64,000 nucleotides of DNA from Pedobacter sp. PACM 27299 (GCF_001412655.1 NZ_CP012996.1:4836001-4900000), one strand, 5' to 3'. Shown: positions 44,474 through 54,971, counted from the stretch's first letter. Numbers and translations are program-made. The notes: generated by a model not told the origin, from the letters alone.

Positions 44474-46036
44474 TTACTTTAAGATCCACATCGTCTGATT
44501 AACATCATCACTACCACCATATTGACTCTGAATAGCTGCTGAAACATTGGCTGCATTATAATCGAGTTCATTGGCAGGATAAAGCCAGCGCAATGGGAAA
44601 TTAGTAGTAGGTGTATTTAAGTTGGTACTGCTGTTTAAAGTAAAGACCGGATAGCCCGTTCTTCGGTTCTCCATCCAGGCACTATACTTGCCCCCATGTA
44701 AGAAATTAGCCAGGTATTTTTGGGTGATAATTTGTTCCAGCTGCTGTGCATTGCTTCCTGATAGTGCTACACCTGCAGAATTTGGAAAGGACGAAATATA
44801 GGCCGCATCCATTTTCATATTGTGGTGATAATCGGCCATATCCGGCGTACTTGAGGCTACAAAAGTCATTGAACTGCTGATGCCTGAAGCATAATAAGAC
44901 TGTGCAGTAGCAGTGCTGATCCATCCTCTTAAACTCGCTTCTGCCAGGATAAATTGCTGGTCCCAAAAGCTGAATAAGCTCACTGCTTCTGCATTCACCA
45001 ACTGCACATAACGGTTATTTAAATCTGCATAATCCTTTCCTACCCTACGGGTCTGCAGACTAGAAAAAGCATCAGAAGGTGCTACGCCAGGGTAAGCATT
45101 ATAATCTGAGGCCAATAGTCCGGCAGTAATTTTGATGGCTGATGGTTTCGCATAATAAAATAAACGCTGATCCTTTGAGGCTTTCATTGGTGCTAATAAG
45201 TTATCGGAAAGCATCGTATAATTGGATTTTACAAATGAATTTCCTGAACCTGCCGGCACATCCGACCAGGGGTAATTTTGTCCGGCAACATTGTTATAAG
45301 CTAATGCAAAGTTGTCTTTGTAATCCCTCATCAGCGGGCGATTGGCTACGATATCTTTAAAACGATCGGTTACTTTTAACTCTGCATCTCCTGTTTTTTT
45401 GTACAAATTCATCAAGACATGAAGTTCGAAGCTATTCGTCAGCCTTCTCCAATTGTCTATGTTCCCGCCATAAATTGGATCGCCCTCAAAATTAACGCCT
45501 TCGGAAAACAATTGATTGGCCTGATCCAGCTCATTTAAGATCCCTAGAAACACAGTTTTTTGGGAATCATATTTTGGCTGCAGCACTTTTTCACTTTCTC
45601 CTTTAATGGCATCTATATACGGTACATCTCCAACTTGCATGCTGGCATTAAAGAACTGCCATGCACGAATAAAATGACCCAGAGCCTGATAAGATTTTCT
45701 CAATCCATCGCTTGTCGCATATTTTTCCATTGGCGGAATGTTGCGCAAAACGGTGAGGCGGGTAAAATCTGCTCTCCCCAGCCTATTGTACTGCAGGTTT
45801 TCCTGACCTTCTCCCCAGGTGATGTATTTAGCTAATAAAAAGGGTTGTATGAAACCCTTCGTATTGGCGATTTCAGATTTGGTAATGTTCAGAATCATTC
45901 CTGTGGCCAGGATAGAAGAGCTGACCTCTGTCGTCTTATCCGGATTCGAATTGATATCTTCAAACTTCTGGCATCCAGTGCCCAACATTAGCAATGCCGG
46001 CAAAATCGATATATATTTTAAAACGTTAGTTTTCAT
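44474..46036 (-). CDS. SusD/RagB-family outer-membrane lipoprotein
   Basis: A 520-residue nutrient-binding lipoprotein of the SusD-like (SusD_2) type. Lipobox LMLGTGC with Cys22, then KFEDINSNPDKTTEVSS, the usual opening. Helical TPR-like repeats follow, and the C-terminus has PLRWLYPANELDYNAANV, a common ending. It pairs with the SusC gene 16 bp upstream and forms the lid of the SusCD transporter. No degradative enzymes are next to it, so the substrate cannot be guessed. Confidence 0.9.
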   Translation of the reverse strand: MKTNVLKYISILPALLMLGTGCQKFEDINSNPDKTTEVSSSILATGMILNITKSEIANTKGFIQPFLLAKYITWGEGQENLQYNRLGRADFTRLTVLRNIPPMEKYATSDGLRKSYQALGHFIRAWQFFNASMQVGDVPYIDAIKGESEKVLQPKYDSQKTVFLGILNELDQANQLFSEGVNFEGDPIYGGNIDNWRRLTNSFELHVLMNLYKKTGDAELKVTDRFKDIVANRPLMRDYKDNFALAYNNVAGQNYPWSDVPAGSGNSFVKSNYTMLSDNLLAPMKASKDQRLFYYAKPSAIKITAGLLASDYNAYPGVAPSDAFSSLQTRRVGKDYADLNNRYVQLVNAEAVSLFSFWDQQFILAEASLRGWISTATAQSYYASGISSSMTFVASSTPDMADYHHNMKMDAAYISSFPNSAGVALSGSNAQQLEQIITQKYLANFLHGGKYSAWMENRRTGYPVFTLNSSTNLNTPTTNFPLRWLYPANELDYNAANVSAAIQSQYGGSDDVNQTMWILK

Positions 46037-46052
46037 AAGAATTTTTTAATGA

Positions 46053-49000
46053 TTAGAAGCCTATTTTAAAATTGAAACCCAGCATACGCTGCGATGGTGA
46101 ATTCAAGTTCTCTGTGTCCACATCTGGATCGGAATACTTAAAATTAGTCCACATCCATAAGTTTTGTCCTGTTACCGAGAAGGAAGCTCTTTTTAACCCT
46201 AGTTTACTAACGAATTTCTGGTTGAAACTATAGCCCAGCGACAACTCACGAAGTTTCACAAAAGACTCATTTTGAATCCCTTTATCTCCACCTCTAAAGT
46301 TCTGTGCATAATCCTGATAACCTACTTCTACATCATTAGGGGCATACTGACGGGTATCGCTTGTAATCTGGCCATACTTATCATAGGTGACATTTCCGGA
46401 GATTACTTTTACCCCTTTACCTACAAAATTATTCTTGCCATTGACCACCTGGTCATAGCGATACTCATTATCAGAATCAGGATTTGTACCGGTATCCCAC
46501 ATCTTATCGTACATATAATTGTACATCAGACCACCAATGCGGCCATCAATATTTACATTCAGGTTCCAGTTTTTATACCTGAAACTATTGATAAAGCCGA
46601 AGCTAAAATCAGGCTCTCCATAACCATATTTTTTGTTGTAATCACTTTCCACTGGAGAACCATTATTGAAAATGATATTTCCTTGTGGATCTCTCAGCCA
46701 ATAACTGGCTTTATAAGTATCCAGTCTTTCTCCTTTTTTAGTCCATAAATCATCTGGAGAATATAAAGGATCGATATCTACATAATAACGGTGCTGCTGG
46801 GCCCAGTTCATGGTAGCATACCATTCAAAATCTCTTCCTTTAATCACAGATCCATCTACAGTAATCTCAATTCCCCTGCGTTCGTAAGTTTCCTTAGTAT
46901 TGACGATTGCCATACTAAAACCGCTTGAATTAGGCAGATAAGCAGTATTTCCTTTTTCCTTAAGGTCGGTTTGTCTGTTATAATAGTACTTATTAAAATA
47001 AGCCACATCGAAATGCAGACGTTTTTTAAACAGGTACCCTACAGCACCAATCTCCCAGGTACGCTGTGAACTTGGCAACAGGTTTTCACCCAATAAGTAA
47101 TTAGGATAGGTAGCGGCATTGAGTGTGTTCCAGGCTGCGGTATTCGTCGTGTATACGCTATTGATTGCATAAGGATCGAAGGCTTTTTTAAAGATTGTCC
47201 ATGACCCACGCAGCTTAAACATATCCACTGCTTCAGGGAATTTCAGCAGTTCAGAGATCACCACACTGGAACCTATAGAAGGATAAAAATAGTCTCTTGA
47301 CGATTTCGGCTGTGCCGAATTCCAGTCATTTCTACCGGTTACATCTAAGAAAACCGCATCATTCCAGCCAATAGAAGCCCGGCCATATAAACTATTGATT
47401 TGTCTGGAATTATGAAAAGGAACCACAGTTGGCGCCTCGATAGAACCTGCCAGAGAGAAGAAGGTCGGAGAGATCAAGCCATTTCTGGTGGTAGATTTCA
47501 ATCCCTGATCCGCGAAATAATAAATCGTTCCTCCCACCAATCCATCAAATGACCATTTGTTCAATTTCTTTTTATAGGTTAAAATCAGGTCATCATTGGT
47601 ACTATATCCTGTGGTATTGTCGATGCTATACATCCCTCTGGCATTCCAACCTCCTCTGGTAGAGAAGATATTTGCGGTCGGATTCCGCTTTGTTTCTGAG
47701 TTGTTGTAATTGTCGTAACCCAGACGCAGCATCAGGTTAAACGCTTCATTAAACTTATAATTTGCGGTTACATTCGCATTGACGGTATTTTCCGTTTTTC
47801 CATTTAACTTCTCATGGGCAATCAGATAAGGATTGTCATACCAGTTGGTGTACATCCAATTCTGCGTTTTATTGGGCACTACCCAGTAATCTTTATAATC
47901 ACGAATATCGTATTCGGTACCCGTCCACATCACCAATTGATACAGGTAGCCCTGGTTGTCATAACCACCACCCCAGATTTGAGGTGCAGAACGCCTGCTC
48001 AGACCAAAATGACTTTCGATTTTAAATTTATCATTGATTCTAATCTCTCCACCGGAGGTCAAGTTCATCATGCTCAGCTTCTGATTAGGAAACTGTCCTT
48101 TATTATAAATGTGATTTAAGCCAATTCTGAAGCTGCCATTTTCCCCGGTCTGGGCAATCGAAATGTTATTATTGGTTACGATACCGGTATTCATAAAGTT
48201 CTTCAGGTTGTCTTTGCCGACAGATACCAGCGGGCGATTGTCTTCGAACTGTTTCGTTACCGGATTCCAATCTCTGGCAGTATTTCCAGCATCCAGCCTA
48301 GGGCCCCAAACATAATCGTTGTCGATCACCCCATTTTGTCCGCGGCCATAAGAACTCTGTACTTCCGGGACAGCCAGATAACCTAGCTGAAACATTGTAT
48401 TGCTATTGATATCAACGGCGAAGCCTTTACCAGCTGCCCCTTTTTTAGTCGTAATCAGCAATACCCCACCATCCGCACGTGAACCGTATAAAGCAGAAGC
48501 GGTAGATCCTTTTAACAAGTCCATGCTCTCAATATCATCAGCAGGCACATCGCGAAGTGTCATATTCCCATAAGGTACCCCATCAATGACCAATAATACC
48601 CCTTCCCCACGAAGTTCCAGTTTTGGCTTTTCATTAAATTCCGTAGAATTCTTAACCACCAATCCGGCCACCTGCCCTGTTAAGGAAGTACCAAGATCCA
48701 CACCTTTTACAGTCTGCACTTTATCGCCGCCAATCTTTTGAACGGCATATCCCAGAGATTTTTCCGAACGCTTCACTCCTAAAGCGGTAACGACTACTTC
48801 AGATAAATCTTGTTTTTGCGCTTCCAGTACGATGTTTAGCACTCCATTGGCAGATGCCACAGTAATTTCTCTGGTGCCGTAACCGAGGTACCTGACTACC
48901 AGTATATCTCCTGCTTTTGCATTGATCACAAAATCACCAGAGGTGCTGCTTGAAGCACCTTCTTTTGTGCCTTTCACAATAATTGAAGCACCTGGCAGGG

Positions 49001-49444
49001 GATTTCCTTCTGTATCTACCACTTTTCCCTTAATCGGCAAAAGAGCCACAACTTCCCCCTTGAACTTGCCTCCTTTTCAATTATTTTCTTCTTAATCACC
49101 ACTGTTTTATTGAGGATCATATAAGAATAAGGTCTGTTTTTAAAAATCTGGTTTAAGGCATCTTCCAGGCTGACTTCTTCCATTTCAATGCTGATCCGGC
49201 CTTCCTCCTTGATCAATTTATTATTGTAGAAGAACGTATAACCACTTTGTTTTTTAATATTTTCAAAAAGGGCATTGAAAGTGGTGTTCTTTTCCGACAA
49301 TGTAATTTTTTGGGAGAACCCATCTGCGGATACCTGGAGGCAGCCAAAGAAGATTAAAATTACGGTGAGTTTCATGGCCAATACGGTCTGTGTTGAGCAT
49401 AACCACCTCATAAAAGGGGCTTTACTACATGAGTTTAATTTCAT
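46053..49444 (-). pseudogene. SusC/RagA TonB-dependent receptor with STN domain, single-base frameshift
   Basis: An outer-membrane importer of about 1130 residues. The first frame (ATG 49444) gives a signal peptide, then an STN domain (TFNALFENIKKQSGYTFFYN, SLEDALNQIFKNRPYSYMIL) that can contact FecR. After KKKIIEKEASSRG the frame is lost at a run of five C at 49055-49059; six would give RGEVVALLPIKGKVVDTEG and join the carboxypeptidase-like domain (GNPLPGASIIVKGTKEG), the TonB plug (GLVVKNSTEF..., TASALYGSRADGGVLLITTKKG) and the 22-strand barrel. The STN domain and the FecR/ECF genes upstream show a signal-transducing system. The homopolymer makes a sequencing error plausible. Confidence 0.88.
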
Positions 49445-49773
49445 ATTTTTGAATGTTTTGGTTTATTCATTAATTATCCAATAAGTTTTTTTGAGGTCAA
49501 CCGGAACATTGTTCCATTCTGATAGGATCGGATTGGGCAGACAGGGCCCTGTTGCGAGCAGGGTCCTGTTTTTTCCTTCCTAACAGCGTTGTTTTGCAGG
49601 TATTATCTTTCCATAAGCGTTGGTGGTGGTTTTAGTTCGTTAGAATTTGTTCCTTTGGTTAGGGATTTATTAGCTTGTTTATAGGTTTAAGTGCTTATTT
49701 ATAGGTTAATCGTTTAGGTACTGGTTTAAGTTTAGCTACTGGTTCAGGTGTTTGATTAAGGTTCAATTAGATT
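49445..49773. other. intergenic region between FecR and SusC genes
   Basis: No gene seen. It contains a strong hairpin (49541-49569), a small palindrome GGAACATTGTTCC at 49503-49515 and loosely repeated TTTATAGGTT / GGTTTAAG sequence at about 49670-49765. The promoter recognised by the ECF sigma factor probably lies here, but I cannot name it. Confidence 0.5.
49541..49575 (+). terminator. strong hairpin with T-run in the FecR-SusC gap
   Basis: ACAGGGCCCTG (49541-49551) pairs with CAGGGTCCTGT (49559-49569) with one mismatch, followed by TTTTTT on the plus strand. Both neighbours are on the minus strand, so it is oriented against their transcription; a role as attenuator or stop for antisense transcripts is possible. 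Confidence 0.4.
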
Positions 49774-50916
49774 TTACTTCTTAACGATCAGCTTATGTCC
49801 CTCAATCCTAAATTGAGTTCCCTCAAAAGACAATATTTTGAGTGCTTCGCTGAGCTTAATTCCTCTGGGAATATCTCCCATAAATTCGTCATCATGACGG
49901 TCTACTTCATAGATAACTTCTATATCGTACCAGCGTGAAAGCTGTCTCATGACCTCATGCAGGTTTTCTTTTTCAAAATGGAAAAACCCGTTTTTCCATG
50001 CCATCACCTGTGTTATATTTGCCGTACTGACTTTTAAATCTCCTGATCCATTTCTTTTCAAATTGGACTGCTGCCCCGGTTTAAGCACAATGGTATTTGC
50101 GGCTATCACCTTTACGCTACCTTCAAGAAGTGTAGTTTTCAATTCTCCTTCATCACTATAAGAACTGATGTTAAAATGGGTACCTAATACTTGTACCTGC
50201 TGACCACCAGTAGAGACTACAAAAGGAACTTTCTTATTTTTTGCTACTTCAAAATAGGCTTCTCCTTCGAGTTCAACTTTTCGCTGACTCAGCTGCGCAA
50301 ATGTGGTAGGGAATTTTATGGAGGATGCGGCATTCAGCCATACTTTTGTGCCATCCGGAAGATTGACCTGATAGACGCCGCCTTTGGGGGTACTGATGGT
50401 ATTAAAAGCTAATGGTGTGGCATCAGATGCAATCACTGAATACACCAGTTCTCCATTTTTACTTTTGGAAATCTTTACCCCACTTTGCTTGGCAAGCTCT
50501 CCGTTATTGGCATCAGTTAAGGAAATTTTTGAACCATCGGCGAGTGTTAAAGTTGCTTTGTTTCCGCCAGGATCTACATCATGAGTGTTTACCGATAGCC
50601 GATTTTCAGTCTCTATGGACCTGTTTTGAGAATAAAAGTATCCACCAACAGACAGCACCATTAAAACAACGGCAGCCGCGGCAGCAACAGCTTTTGGCCA
50701 AAGGACCCTAGGCTGCTGACTGCGGTTAAAATCCAATTCATCTGCTTCCGTGATCTCAGCATCCCCATTCCATGCCCTAAGCAATTGATTGTCCAGTTTA
50801 CCTGTACTCAGCAGTTCAGCAAAAAGCTCCAGCTCCTGATCCGTCAGCTGTTTCTTCAGATAACGTTCAACAAGTAGTTCATAAAATCTATTCTCTTCCA
50901 TAGGATGTCCATTCAA
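49774..50916 (-). CDS. FecR-family anti-sigma factor
   Basis: A 380-residue inner-membrane regulator. A cytoplasmic N-terminal part with the DUF4974/FecR opening, one membrane helix at about 75-96 (AVAAAAAVVLMVLSVGGYFY), and a periplasmic FecR domain (TLTLADGSKISL, YQVNLPDGTKVWLNAASSIK, VELEGEAYFEVAKNK). The C-terminal DUF4974 region (HFEKENLHEVMRQLSRWYDI) contacts the STN domain of the receptor. It lies 56 bp after the sigma gene on the same strand and relays substrate sensing by SusC. Met6 is an alternative start. Confidence 0.92.
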   Translation of the reverse strand: MNGHPMEENRFYELLVERYLKKQLTDQELELFAELLSTGKLDNQLLRAWNGDAEITEADELDFNRSQQPRVLWPKAVAAAAAVVLMVLSVGGYFYSQNRSIETENRLSVNTHDVDPGGNKATLTLADGSKISLTDANNGELAKQSGVKISKSKNGELVYSVIASDATPLAFNTISTPKGGVYQVNLPDGTKVWLNAASSIKFPTTFAQLSQRKVELEGEAYFEVAKNKKVPFVVSTGGQQVQVLGTHFNISSYSDEGELKTTLLEGSVKVIAANTIVLKPGQQSNLKRNGSGDLKVSTANITQVMAWKNGFFHFEKENLHEVMRQLSRWYDIEVIYEVDRHDDEFMGDIPRGIKLSEALKILSFEGTQFRIEGHKLIVKK

Positions 50917-50972
50917 ATATTAAGACAATATTTATGGGGGCTCAGGGTAGCTGAAAATTATTTATTCTGTAA

Positions 50973-51566
50973 TTATTTTAAGAAGACGGTCAGAAGTATG
51001 CCTAAAGATATTCCAAGGTCTTTTTTCACGGAAGCGCTCAATACTTTCATGGAACCCACCATGTGATTTTTGACTGCATTTCTGGAAATTCCCAAGGCCA
51101 GGGCCACCTCTTCATAACTTTTCCCTTCCTGCCTGCAAAGTTTAAAAATTTCCCTTGTCCTCAATGGCAAAGCTGCAAGCGCTTTCTCCAGGTATTCCAG
51201 GTATTCTTTTGCCAAGAGCTCCTCTTCAGTATTGTTCCTTTGTTCCACAAAATTATTGATCACCTCGCCCATGGCTACATCAGACCTCATTGCCTTTTTA
51301 AGGCTATTTAGCGTATGGTTTCTTGCCATAATAAACAAGTAAGCCTTTATCGATCTGACCTCTTCCAGCTTAGATCTGTGCTGCCATATTTTAATAAAAA
51401 CCTCCTGAGTCAAGTCTTCTGATAGATCTGAAGAATTTACAAATCTTTTGATGTACAGGAAAATAGAAGGACTATACCTATCGTAGAGCTCAGAAAAAGC
51501 AGACTCCTCCCCTGCCATTATTTTGGCCTGCAGCTCCTGATCAGAAATGGTATGTTTTATTGACAT
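50973..51566 (-). CDS. ECF-type RNA polymerase sigma factor
   Basis: A 197-residue sigma-70 family protein. Region 2 is seen at about 22-75 (FSELYDRYSPSIFLYIKRFV, LTQEVFIKIWQHR) and region 4 near 140-180 (LPLRTREIFKLCRQEGKSYE, ALGISRNAVKNHM). It heads the sigma/FecR/SusC/SusD series and should switch on the SusCD genes when FecR releases it. Confidence 0.93.
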   Translation of the reverse strand: MSIKHTISDQELQAKIMAGEESAFSELYDRYSPSIFLYIKRFVNSSDLSEDLTQEVFIKIWQHRSKLEEVRSIKAYLFIMARNHTLNSLKKAMRSDVAMGEVINNFVEQRNNTEEELLAKEYLEYLEKALAALPLRTREIFKLCRQEGKSYEEVALALGISRNAVKNHMVGSMKVLSASVKKDLGISLGILLTVFLK

Positions 51567-51904
51567 TTAGAAATCCCCGAAACTAAATTATCGAAATTAA
51601 GTCAATGTTACCCTAATGTTTTCGAATTAACCAATTCCTTAATATAAGTGCTAAAATTTTGCTTCATCCTGTTGATTTCAAAATTTTTCAAAGCTGCTGT
51701 AGCGATTAGCAGATCAATCTCGTTTATTTAGATGCACGCTAGATTATGTTACCGGAGGGAGACCCATATCTTTCTCCGGTTTCTTTTCCACAGCAAACCA
51801 CTAGCCCTGACTAGGGGATTCACGATTCCCTGCCAGCCGGAATATTCGATTCCGCTTTCTCCGGCACCATACAATTCCCTATATTTACCAAAAAACCCTT
51901 ATAT
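51567..51904. other. intergenic region upstream of the sigma gene
   Basis: No gene seen. Two GC-rich hairpins: ACCGGAG/CTCCGGT at 51751-51780, followed by a T-rich stretch, and GCCGGA/TCCGGC at 51836-51865. The leftward sigma promoter and the rightward Dabb promoter must lie here, but no consensus TAnnTTTG copy stands out. Confidence 0.5.
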
Positions 51905-52201
51905 ATGTTAGCTCATCACGTTTTATTCTGGCTAAAAGCCGACACTACAGAAGATCAAAAAGCCGCTTTCAGAATCGGTCTGGAAGGATTAGAAGCCATA
52001 GAGACGGTAGAAGCTTTCCACATCGGAACTCCCGCTCCAATTGACCGCGCAGTAGTGGACACGACTTATACTTTTTCTTTAATTTTATTTTTCTCAGACC
52101 TGGAAGGACACGATGTATACCAGATTCACGATTTACACAAAGCATTTTTGGATGAATTCCGTGGTCTTTTTGAGAAAGTAATCATTTACGACGCCCATTA
52201 A
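51905..52201 (+). CDS. Dabb-family (stress-responsive A/B barrel) protein
   Basis: A 98-residue ferredoxin-like dimeric barrel protein. HHVLFWLKADTTEDQKAAFR at the start, a central YTFSLILFFSDLEGHDVYQI and the ending FEKVIIYDAH fit the Dabb family. Members range from stress proteins to small catalytic cyclases; no specific role can be given. Confidence 0.85.
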   Translation: MLAHHVLFWLKADTTEDQKAAFRIGLEGLEAIETVEAFHIGTPAPIDRAVVDTTYTFSLILFFSDLEGHDVYQIHDLHKAFLDEFRGLFEKVIIYDAH

Positions 52202-52337
52202 TTTTTTAATAATGTCCGTTTTATTTTAATTAAAATTGTCGCATCCATATAAAAACCAGAGAAAAACAATACGCTAAGCAGGTTGTTTTCTCTGGAATAC
52301 ATTATCTCACCTTATTAGGATTTTAAAATAAACAGCT

Positions 52338-52628
52338 ATGAGTGCATTTCAAGAATTGATCCAGTCAGGTCAGCCAATACTCGTTGATTTTTATGCAGAT
52401 TGGTGTGGGCCATGCAAAACCATGAACCCTATCGTGCAGGAAGTCGCCAGAATTACTGATGGCACTGCTCGTGTAATCAAAATCAACATTGATAAAAACC
52501 AGGCCGCTGCACAAAAATATAATGTACGGTCTGTACCGACCTTTATGGTTTTTAAAAATGGAGAAATTGTTTGGAGGCATTCTGGTACTATCGACCAGAT
52601 GAGCTTGTTAAAACAATTGTCTATTTAA
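52338..52628 (+). CDS. thioredoxin
   Basis: A 96-residue cytoplasmic thiol-disulfide reductase. The active site DWCGPCKTM has Cys23 and Cys26, and the cis-Pro loop is VRSVPTFMVFKNGE. It is short but complete. Its last 8 bp overlap the 3' end of the convergent glycosyltransferase gene. Confidence 0.93.
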   Translation: MSAFQELIQSGQPILVDFYADWCGPCKTMNPIVQEVARITDGTARVIKINIDKNQAAAQKYNVRSVPTFMVFKNGEIVWRHSGTIDQMSLLKQLSI

Positions 52629-54324
52629 CAGTAACGGAAATCATATTGCTATTCCTGGCTCCTGAAAAAGGGTCTGTTCTTAAAGAAAAGATCAGTTTAT
52701 ACTTACCGTTTGCTTCAGGACTTTCGATTTCTGCATCTATCGTTACTGATTGTTTTGCAGGAATCCTTAGCTTTTCCAAATCAGCTTTCAGGATTTTAAA
52801 TTCCCCGAAATCTTCCCCTTTTTTGTAGCCATACTCCAGTACGCAAGCCCATTTCTGCCCAGCATTTCCTAAGTATATTTCCTGATCATAAGGATTTTCG
52901 ATCTTCAGTTTTAACTTTAATGTTTTGCCTTTTTCAAGTATGGAAGGAATTTCCAGCGGATTAACAGCTACCTTCTGGTACATCCTTACCGAATCCACCC
53001 AGTTGCCATAAAGCAGTCCCTTTGCCGTATTCAGTGTATCCTGACCCGGTAAACCTTTACTATCTTCTACCACCCAGTACACCCGTTTATTTCTTAAACT
53101 ATCTTCCAATGGCCAGATATCGTATTGATTTTTGCGATAATCGCGTGAATCATAGCCAAAACCTTTCGTGGTTTTGTTGTAATAATTGTATTTCGAAGGC
53201 TCCTGAAAGGCATTCATAAAGATCACCGGAGCATCTCCTGCCTTTTCATGAATCTGTTTTGCCCAGCTTTCATTGCCAAAATAATAAGCAACACTCCTAT
53301 TCTTTATCAGGAAAGGAATCGGAATCAACAATACCATTCTGACCAATAAAATCAGGACAATATTAACGATAGCCAGCCTTTCGAACCATTTAGGAACAGG
53401 TCTTTTTGATAAATAAAGATACGCCAGGATAAACAGGCAGATCATTCCTGGTAAAGTCCAGTGTGCCTCTACCCTGCCTTTAAAAGTGCTGAACAGGAAG
53501 AAAATGAATACCCCGTAAAAATTGACTTTAACTGCCCTCACAAAAGCATCAGGAGTTTTCAGCAAAGTTGCTGAACGGTATAGAAACCAACCCACTAATG
53601 GACCTGCCAATGCCAATTGAGCCAACAGGTATTCTGTGGTAAACTTTGATTTATAGAAAGCCGCAGAGCGATCAATTACATGGTAATAAAATGAAGGGTA
53701 ATTGTTTTCTACCTGCCACCAGATGTGTGGGAGAAAAGCGAGAATAGCCAGCCCAACGATCAACCAGAAAGAAGGGCGTTTGAGCAGTTTCAGATTAGAA
53801 AGAATGCTGAAGCCCAATACTAAAATCCCATGGTACTTGCTATACAGCAGGCAAGCAATAACAATGGCCAGCAATAAGGCCCATTTCAACTCATCCGCTG
53901 CGACATATCTTTGATAGATATAAAAAAATAAGATCGTAAAAAAGAACAAAGGTGCATCTGGTGTGGTGATGAAACCATAGACATGAAAGAGCACGATGGA
54001 ACTGAACAGCAGGATAAACAACTTGATATTCTCCCCATAAGGCTTTACAATTTTCCAGAGCAGCAGCACCGATAAGGAGCTCGTGATCACCGTAATAAAG
54101 CGCATCCCCAACGTGGAGGGCAATAACAGATCACCGATTTTGATAAACAGTGCCACCATTGGAGGATGGTCAAAATAGCCCCAATCTAAAAATTTAGCAT
54201 ACATCCAGTAGTAAGCCTCATCCGAATGAACCTCTACAAAACTAGCTTGTATGATGTTCAGCAACGTCCACACGCCTAAGAAAATAAATAATATTTGCTC
54301 AGTACTCTTTTTCGTTTGTAGCAT
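52621..54324 (-). CDS. GT39/ArnT-like membrane glycosyltransferase
   Basis: A 567-residue integral membrane enzyme of the GT-C fold. About ten helices span residues 10-350. The first periplasmic loop VEVHSDEAYYWMYAKFLDWG then YFDHPPM carries the catalytic Asp/Glu typical of ArnT and PMT enzymes, and KYHGILVLGFS is another family segment. A soluble C-terminal domain of ~200 residues follows. It transfers a sugar from a polyprenyl-phosphate donor to lipid or protein. The GtrA gene 13 bp upstream supports a lipid-linked sugar role. Confidence 0.85.
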   Translation of the reverse strand: MLQTKKSTEQILFIFLGVWTLLNIIQASFVEVHSDEAYYWMYAKFLDWGYFDHPPMVALFIKIGDLLLPSTLGMRFITVITSSLSVLLLWKIVKPYGENIKLFILLFSSIVLFHVYGFITTPDAPLFFFTILFFYIYQRYVAADELKWALLLAIVIACLLYSKYHGILVLGFSILSNLKLLKRPSFWLIVGLAILAFLPHIWWQVENNYPSFYYHVIDRSAAFYKSKFTTEYLLAQLALAGPLVGWFLYRSATLLKTPDAFVRAVKVNFYGVFIFFLFSTFKGRVEAHWTLPGMICLFILAYLYLSKRPVPKWFERLAIVNIVLILLVRMVLLIPIPFLIKNRSVAYYFGNESWAKQIHEKAGDAPVIFMNAFQEPSKYNYYNKTTKGFGYDSRDYRKNQYDIWPLEDSLRNKRVYWVVEDSKGLPGQDTLNTAKGLLYGNWVDSVRMYQKVAVNPLEIPSILEKGKTLKLKLKIENPYDQEIYLGNAGQKWACVLEYGYKKGEDFGEFKILKADLEKLRIPAKQSVTIDAEIESPEANGKYKLIFSLRTDPFSGARNSNMISVTVK

Positions 54325-54337
54325 TTACAGATTGATT

Positions 54338-54775
54338 TTAACTGGAGAAAGTATATAGGTAATTGGCAAAGAAGTTCCATAAGGAGATGACCACTATGGC
54401 GCAGCCTTTGGCCACATAAAAGTTCCATTTCAATTTATCATGAAGCAGATAAATCAGGATGTTGCTGAGGAATAGGCCCACGAGGGCGATCATAAAAAAC
54501 TTACCGAATTGCGTGAAGCTGGCTCCGTCATGGTCTTCAAAGGTCCAGTTGCGATTGAGGGTGTAATTGGAGGCCGTAGCCACCATAAATCCCAATGAAC
54601 TGGATACATATTTATGGATCTTAAGTTTTTCCTTGCAGAGGTAGGTAATGCCAAAATCTATGGCCAGACCAGAAAATCCCACCACACCGAATCTGATAAA
54701 CTTATACAGTAAAGTAGGACTAAATTCAATTACGGCAAGCTTCATCATAGAAATAGAAATCGGTACGTTTCGCAA
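54338..54775 (-). CDS. GtrA-family membrane protein
   Basis: A 145-residue protein with four predicted membrane helices and the GtrA pattern (FIRFGVVGFSGLAIDFGITY, NYTLNRNWTFED). GtrA proteins are proposed to move polyprenyl-phosphate-linked sugars across the inner membrane. It is immediately upstream of the GT39-type transferase, a sensible functional pair. Confidence 0.88.
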   Translation of the reverse strand: MRNVPISISMMKLAVIEFSPTLLYKFIRFGVVGFSGLAIDFGITYLCKEKLKIHKYVSSSLGFMVATASNYTLNRNWTFEDHDGASFTQFGKFFMIALVGLFLSNILIYLLHDKLKWNFYVAKGCAIVVISLWNFFANYLYTFSS

Positions 54776-54832
54776 AAGTACATATTAATTTCATTTTCGG
54801 AGGATTTCAAACTCCTTAAAGCTTCAGGGATG

Positions 54833-54971
54833 GTTCGGGAAGAGACCTGCTGGCCTGTGGGGGGAGGAAGGGGTTCGGTTAGGGTTTGGATAGCAGAGAC
54901 TAAGGCAACCCTACGCGACCCCTAACCGAACCCCTTCCTCTCCCCATTGTAAGGCAGGTCTCTTCCCGAAC
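54833..54971. repeat. 139-bp long imperfect inverted repeat
   Basis: Outer arms TTCGGGAAGAGACCTGC (54834-54850) and GCAGGTCTCTTCCCGAA (54954-54970) are exact reverse complements, as are the inner arms at 54866-54884 and 54920-54938 (GGAAGGGGTTCGGTTAGGG and its complement). The remainder folds loosely. It fills the gap between gtrA and the GH130 gene and looks like a MITE- or REP-type intergenic palindrome; no ORF of note. The rest of 54776-55134 has nothing that I can identify. Confidence 0.8.

Noticed and set aside
46272..46748. 158-aa open frame opposite the SusC gene
   Set aside because: Lies wholly antisense to a well-supported TonB receptor coding region; composition is that of a shadow frame.
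49016..49444. Separate small STN-domain protein
   Set aside because: The frame ends exactly where the SusC frame must begin and one added base at 49055-49059 joins them into a standard STN-SusC receptor.
49640..49770. Tandem repeat array in the FecR-SusC gap
   Set aside because: The TTTATAGGTT/GGTTTAAG units are too degenerate and irregular to call a repeat array.
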